From: Clostridia bacterium
GTDB taxonomy: Bacteria; Bacillota; Clostridia; Oscillospirales; CAG-382
Assembly: GCA_017429165.1 (NCBI GenBank)
Contig: JAFRPL010000007.1
Location: forward strand, 62,001-126,000
Length of the DNA stretch: 64,000 nucleotides
Direction: 5' to 3'
Notes under the pieces: generated by a model
Seen by the model: the letters and a program-made list of their open reading frames with translations, nothing else
What the model was told of the DNA's origin: nothing
Databases searched by the model: none
Translations under genes and position numbers: made by a program
Part shown: positions 61,646 to 64,000 of the stretch, piece after piece
How positions within the stretch are numbered: position 1 is the stretch's first letter
Layout: each line of letters starts with the position of its first letter

Positions 61646-63190
61646 TTGAAATTCAAAGATCTTAAAGGCAGAAAAGCGCGAATGCTGCTCGTTTACCCCG
61701 ATTACACCGACCGTTCGGTGGCGGGGAGCGGCGGCGGCAACTATTCCGAAGGGCTGGCTTCGATATCCGCCGTGCTCAAAGAGGGCGGGCACGACTGCAA
61801 GCTGTATCATTTAAAGCATTATTACGACGAAAACGAATACAAAGAAGGCCTGCTCGCGCTGGGCGAGTTCGACGTCATCGGCTTTTCCATCCGCACCACC
61901 GCCTTCCCCGATTCGCAGCTTTATATAAAATGGACCAAAGAGGTCTGCCCGGACGCGTTCATCATATGCGGCTCGTACCACGCCACTCTGGTGCCCGAGG
62001 AAGTGCTTTCCGCCGAAGGCGTCGACTGCGTGTGCATCGGCGACGGCGAATACGCCGAGCTTGAACTTCTGGACAAAATGACCGCCGGCGAGGATTATTC
62101 CGCGGTAGAATCGCTCTGGTTCAAGGACGAGGACGGCTCGTTCATAAAGAACCCCGTGCGGCCGCTGTTCGCCGATCTTGACCGCATCCCCATCCCCGAT
62201 TTCGACCTTTTCGATTATGCCAATCTCGAATCGATGAAAGTCAACACCGCGATAGTGGTGGTCAGCCGCGGATGCTTTTACAACTGCACCTACTGCGGCA
62301 ACGGCAACTTCCGCAAAGTATACCCTAACAAAAAGATCTACGCGCGTTTCCGCTCGCCCGAAAACGCCATCCTCTACCTCAAAACGCTGCTGGGCAAATA
62401 CCCGCAGATACAGTTCATCAATTTCCGCGACGCCATATTCAATATGTTCCCGGAATGGTTCGACACCTTTATAGAGATGTACAAAAAAGAGATACATCTT
62501 CCCTGCACCGGCAACATCCGCTTTGACATACTCAAAGAAGACACCGTGCGCAAGATGAAAGAAGCCGGGTTCTACACCATAGATATGGGCCTTGAATCGG
62601 GCGACCAGGAGATGCGTTTCAAATACCTTAAGCGCTACCAGACCGACGAGATGATAATCAACTGCTCGAACTGGTTCCACAAATACGGCATCGCTCAGCT
62701 GACCTACAACATCATAGGCCTGCCGTTCGAGGATATACACAAAGCGCTCAAGACCATCAAGCTCAACGCAAGAATAAAATCCGACCGCGTCATACCCAAC
62801 ATATTCTATCCTTACCCCGGCACGGTGCTTTACGATATTTCCAAAGAAGCGGGATTCATCCCCGACGACCTTGACGCCAAGCGCCGCGTCCCGCTGGTAC
62901 AGCCGCAGTTCCCCGAAGTGCAGGTGCTTTATATAGAAGCGTACTTTATGCACTTTGTAAAGCGCTATAAATGGGCGTTCGCCATGCCGCGCTGGCTTGG
63001 CAAGCCTTATGAAAAATGGCTCGATCACCGCGTCACCGGCAAATTTATACCGCGCAAGTTATACGTCTGGCTCCACGACGGCTACACCGCGGTCAGAAAC
63101 AAGCTGAAGGATTTCCTGGTCCACCATCTGCCCAAGCTGTATCTGAAACTGCGTATGCTCAAGCACCGCAAGCGCGAAGAGAAGGCGTAA
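61646..63190 (+). CDS. B12-binding-type radical SAM protein, TTG start
   Basis: 514 residues. N-terminal Rossmann-like region as in cobalamin-binding domains (MLLVYPDYTDRS, GFSIRTTAFPDS, ICGSYHATLVPEEV), without the DxHxxG motif that binds B12 in the base-off mode. The radical SAM motif is RGCFYNCTYCGNG (CxxxCxxC), followed by MGLESGDQEM. The C-terminal 100 residues are basic and contain LVHHLPKLYLKLRMLKHRK. Substrate unknown; the family handles lipids, cofactors or surface glycans. TTG 61646 has AAGGAG 9 nt upstream; a frame-internal alternative with a better start was not seen. Between polA and rsmI. Confidence 0.85.
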   Translation: MKFKDLKGRKARMLLVYPDYTDRSVAGSGGGNYSEGLASISAVLKEGGHDCKLYHLKHYYDENEYKEGLLALGEFDVIGFSIRTTAFPDSQLYIKWTKEVCPDAFIICGSYHATLVPEEVLSAEGVDCVCIGDGEYAELELLDKMTAGEDYSAVESLWFKDEDGSFIKNPVRPLFADLDRIPIPDFDLFDYANLESMKVNTAIVVVSRGCFYNCTYCGNGNFRKVYPNKKIYARFRSPENAILYLKTLLGKYPQIQFINFRDAIFNMFPEWFDTFIEMYKKEIHLPCTGNIRFDILKEDTVRKMKEAGFYTIDMGLESGDQEMRFKYLKRYQTDEMIINCSNWFHKYGIAQLTYNIIGLPFEDIHKALKTIKLNARIKSDRVIPNIFYPYPGTVLYDISKEAGFIPDDLDAKRRVPLVQPQFPEVQVLYIEAYFMHFVKRYKWAFAMPRWLGKPYEKWLDHRVTGKFIPRKLYVWLHDGYTAVRNKLKDFLVHHLPKLYLKLRMLKHRKREEKA

Positions 63191-63191
63191 A

Positions 63192-64000
63192 ATGAGCGCG
63201 CTGTACGTCGTCCCCACCCCGATAGGCAACCTTTCGGATATTTCGCCGCGCGTGCGTGAAACGCTTGCTGACGCCGACTTTGTGGCGTGCGAGGACACCC
63301 GCGTGGGCGGAAAGCTGCTTGCGCTGTTGGGAATGAAAAAGCCCATGGTCCCGTACCACGAGCATAACAAAAAACAGTGCGGAGCCGAACTGCTGCGCCG
63401 CATGTCCGAAGGCGCGGTCTGCGCCCTGATCACCGACGCCGGCACCCCCGCAATATCCGACCCCGGCGAAGACCTGGTCCGGCTGTGCCACGAAAACGGC
63501 GTGACCGTCATACCGCTCGCGGGCCCCTGCGCCGCCGTCACGGCTGTTTCGGCGAGCGGTATCAACTGCCGCAGGTTCTGTTTTGAAGGATTTTTGCCCG
63601 AAAGCAAGAACGAACGCCTTGCCAGACTGCGCGAGATAGCGCGCGACGAACGCGCCACCGTGTTCTATGCGCCGCCGCACGACCTTTTGCGCGTGCTCGA
63701 TTCGGTGCGGACCGTGTTCGGCGACCGCCGCGCCACGCTGTGCAAGGAGCTGACCAAGCTCAACGAAAAGGTGGAATATTCCACGCTGGGCGCGCTGTGC
63801 GAACGCGTGGCGGCGGAAGAAAACGTGCGCGGCGAATACGTGCTGGTGGTGGAAGGATATACCGCGAACGACGAAGATATGTTCTGGCATTCGCTGACCG
63901 TGGAAGAACATGTGGCGCACTATATGAACGAGGGGCTTTCTAAAATGGACGCCATGAAAGCCGCCGCATCCGACCGCAACGTCGGCAAAGGCGAGATATA
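63192..64000 (+). CDS. rsmI: 16S rRNA (cytidine1402-2'-O)-methyltransferase, 3' end outside window
   Basis: RsmI methylates the 2'-OH of C1402 in the 16S decoding centre. The ATG at 63192 lies 1 nt after the previous stop. Visible over 269 codons: ALYVVPTPIGNLSDISPRV, CEDTRVGGKLL, YHEHNKK, LITDAGTPAISDPGEDLV, PLAGPCAAVTAVSASG and the C-terminal KLNEKVEYSTLGAL. This is the SAM tetrapyrrole-methylase-like fold. The last few residues are missing at the window edge. Confidence 0.95.
   Translation, partial: MSALYVVPTPIGNLSDISPRVRETLADADFVACEDTRVGGKLLALLGMKKPMVPYHEHNKKQCGAELLRRMSEGAVCALITDAGTPAISDPGEDLVRLCHENGVTVIPLAGPCAAVTAVSASGINCRRFCFEGFLPESKNERLARLREIARDERATVFYAPPHDLLRVLDSVRTVFGDRRATLCKELTKLNEKVEYSTLGALCERVAAEENVRGEYVLVVEGYTANDEDMFWHSLTVEEHVAHYMNEGLSKMDAMKAAASDRNVGKGEI

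Overview
The window looks like a piece of a chromosome from a Gram-positive, strictly anaerobic bacterium of the Clostridia (Bacillota); I cannot name a genus. Support: a Firmicutes-style S10-spc-alpha ribosomal superoperon that includes map, adk, infA and a KOW-protein gene; zinc-type S14 and S4; an infC-rpmI-rplT operon with an attenuator-like leader; strong AGGAGG ribosome binding sites with some TTG and GTG starts; lipoproteins with short Gram-positive style signals; a CotH protein; and a NADH-linked multi-subunit [FeFe] hydrogenase. GC content is fairly high, so long antisense open frames are common; these are shadows, not genes.

Layout. 1-6.5 kb (minus): uvrB-uvrA-radical SAM gene (cut by the window edge). 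6.7-13 kb: exported or lipid-anchored proteins, including an operon of a CotH-kinase lipoprotein, a small Cys-rich protein and an SGNH esterase-like lipoprotein, an orphan solute-binding lipoprotein, and a divergent DUF4434 gene with its own consensus promoter. 14-16.7 kb (minus): infC-rpmI-rplT, rpsU, deoC, cdd. 16.8-19.4 kb: a cell-wall amidase with an SH3 domain and a surface protein with five OB-like repeats. 19.6-28.8 kb (plus): an electron-bifurcating type hydrogenase operon, hydC - six regulatory-looking genes - 2Fe-2S protein - hydB - hydA, then a short-chain dehydrogenase. 28.9-32.3 kb (minus): htpG, a small membrane protein and prfB, with rnpB (RNase P RNA) just upstream. 32.9-38.5 kb (plus): murD, three tandem M42 aminopeptidases and a methionine gamma-lyase family gene. 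38.6-40.2 kb (minus): a two-module lipoprotein with a 24-bp tandem repeat. 40.3-56.1 kb (minus): the ribosomal protein superoperon from rpsJ to rplQ. 56.3-64 kb (plus): a TSCPD protein, phosphohexomutase, glycerophosphodiesterase, polA, a B12-binding radical SAM protein and rsmI (cut by the window edge).

How it fits together. Most of the window is core information processing (translation, repair, replication). The physiologically most telling part is the hydrogenase operon: HydA/HydB/HydC would couple NADH and ferredoxin oxidation to H2. Between hydC and hydB lie two DRTGG proteins, two GHKL-type ATPase proteins, a PHP-domain protein and a second H-cluster-type protein that has kept the cluster-binding cysteines but lost the proton-relay cysteine. 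This reads as a redox or H2 sensing and signalling module built into the operon it would control. It is the best candidate here for an undercharacterised system.

Other notable points: both initiation-factor genes seem to start at non-standard codons (infC at ATC, infA at CTG), prfB has no programmed frameshift, and nearly every promoter I could find is TTGACA-like/TATAAT-like with exactly 17 bp between the boxes.
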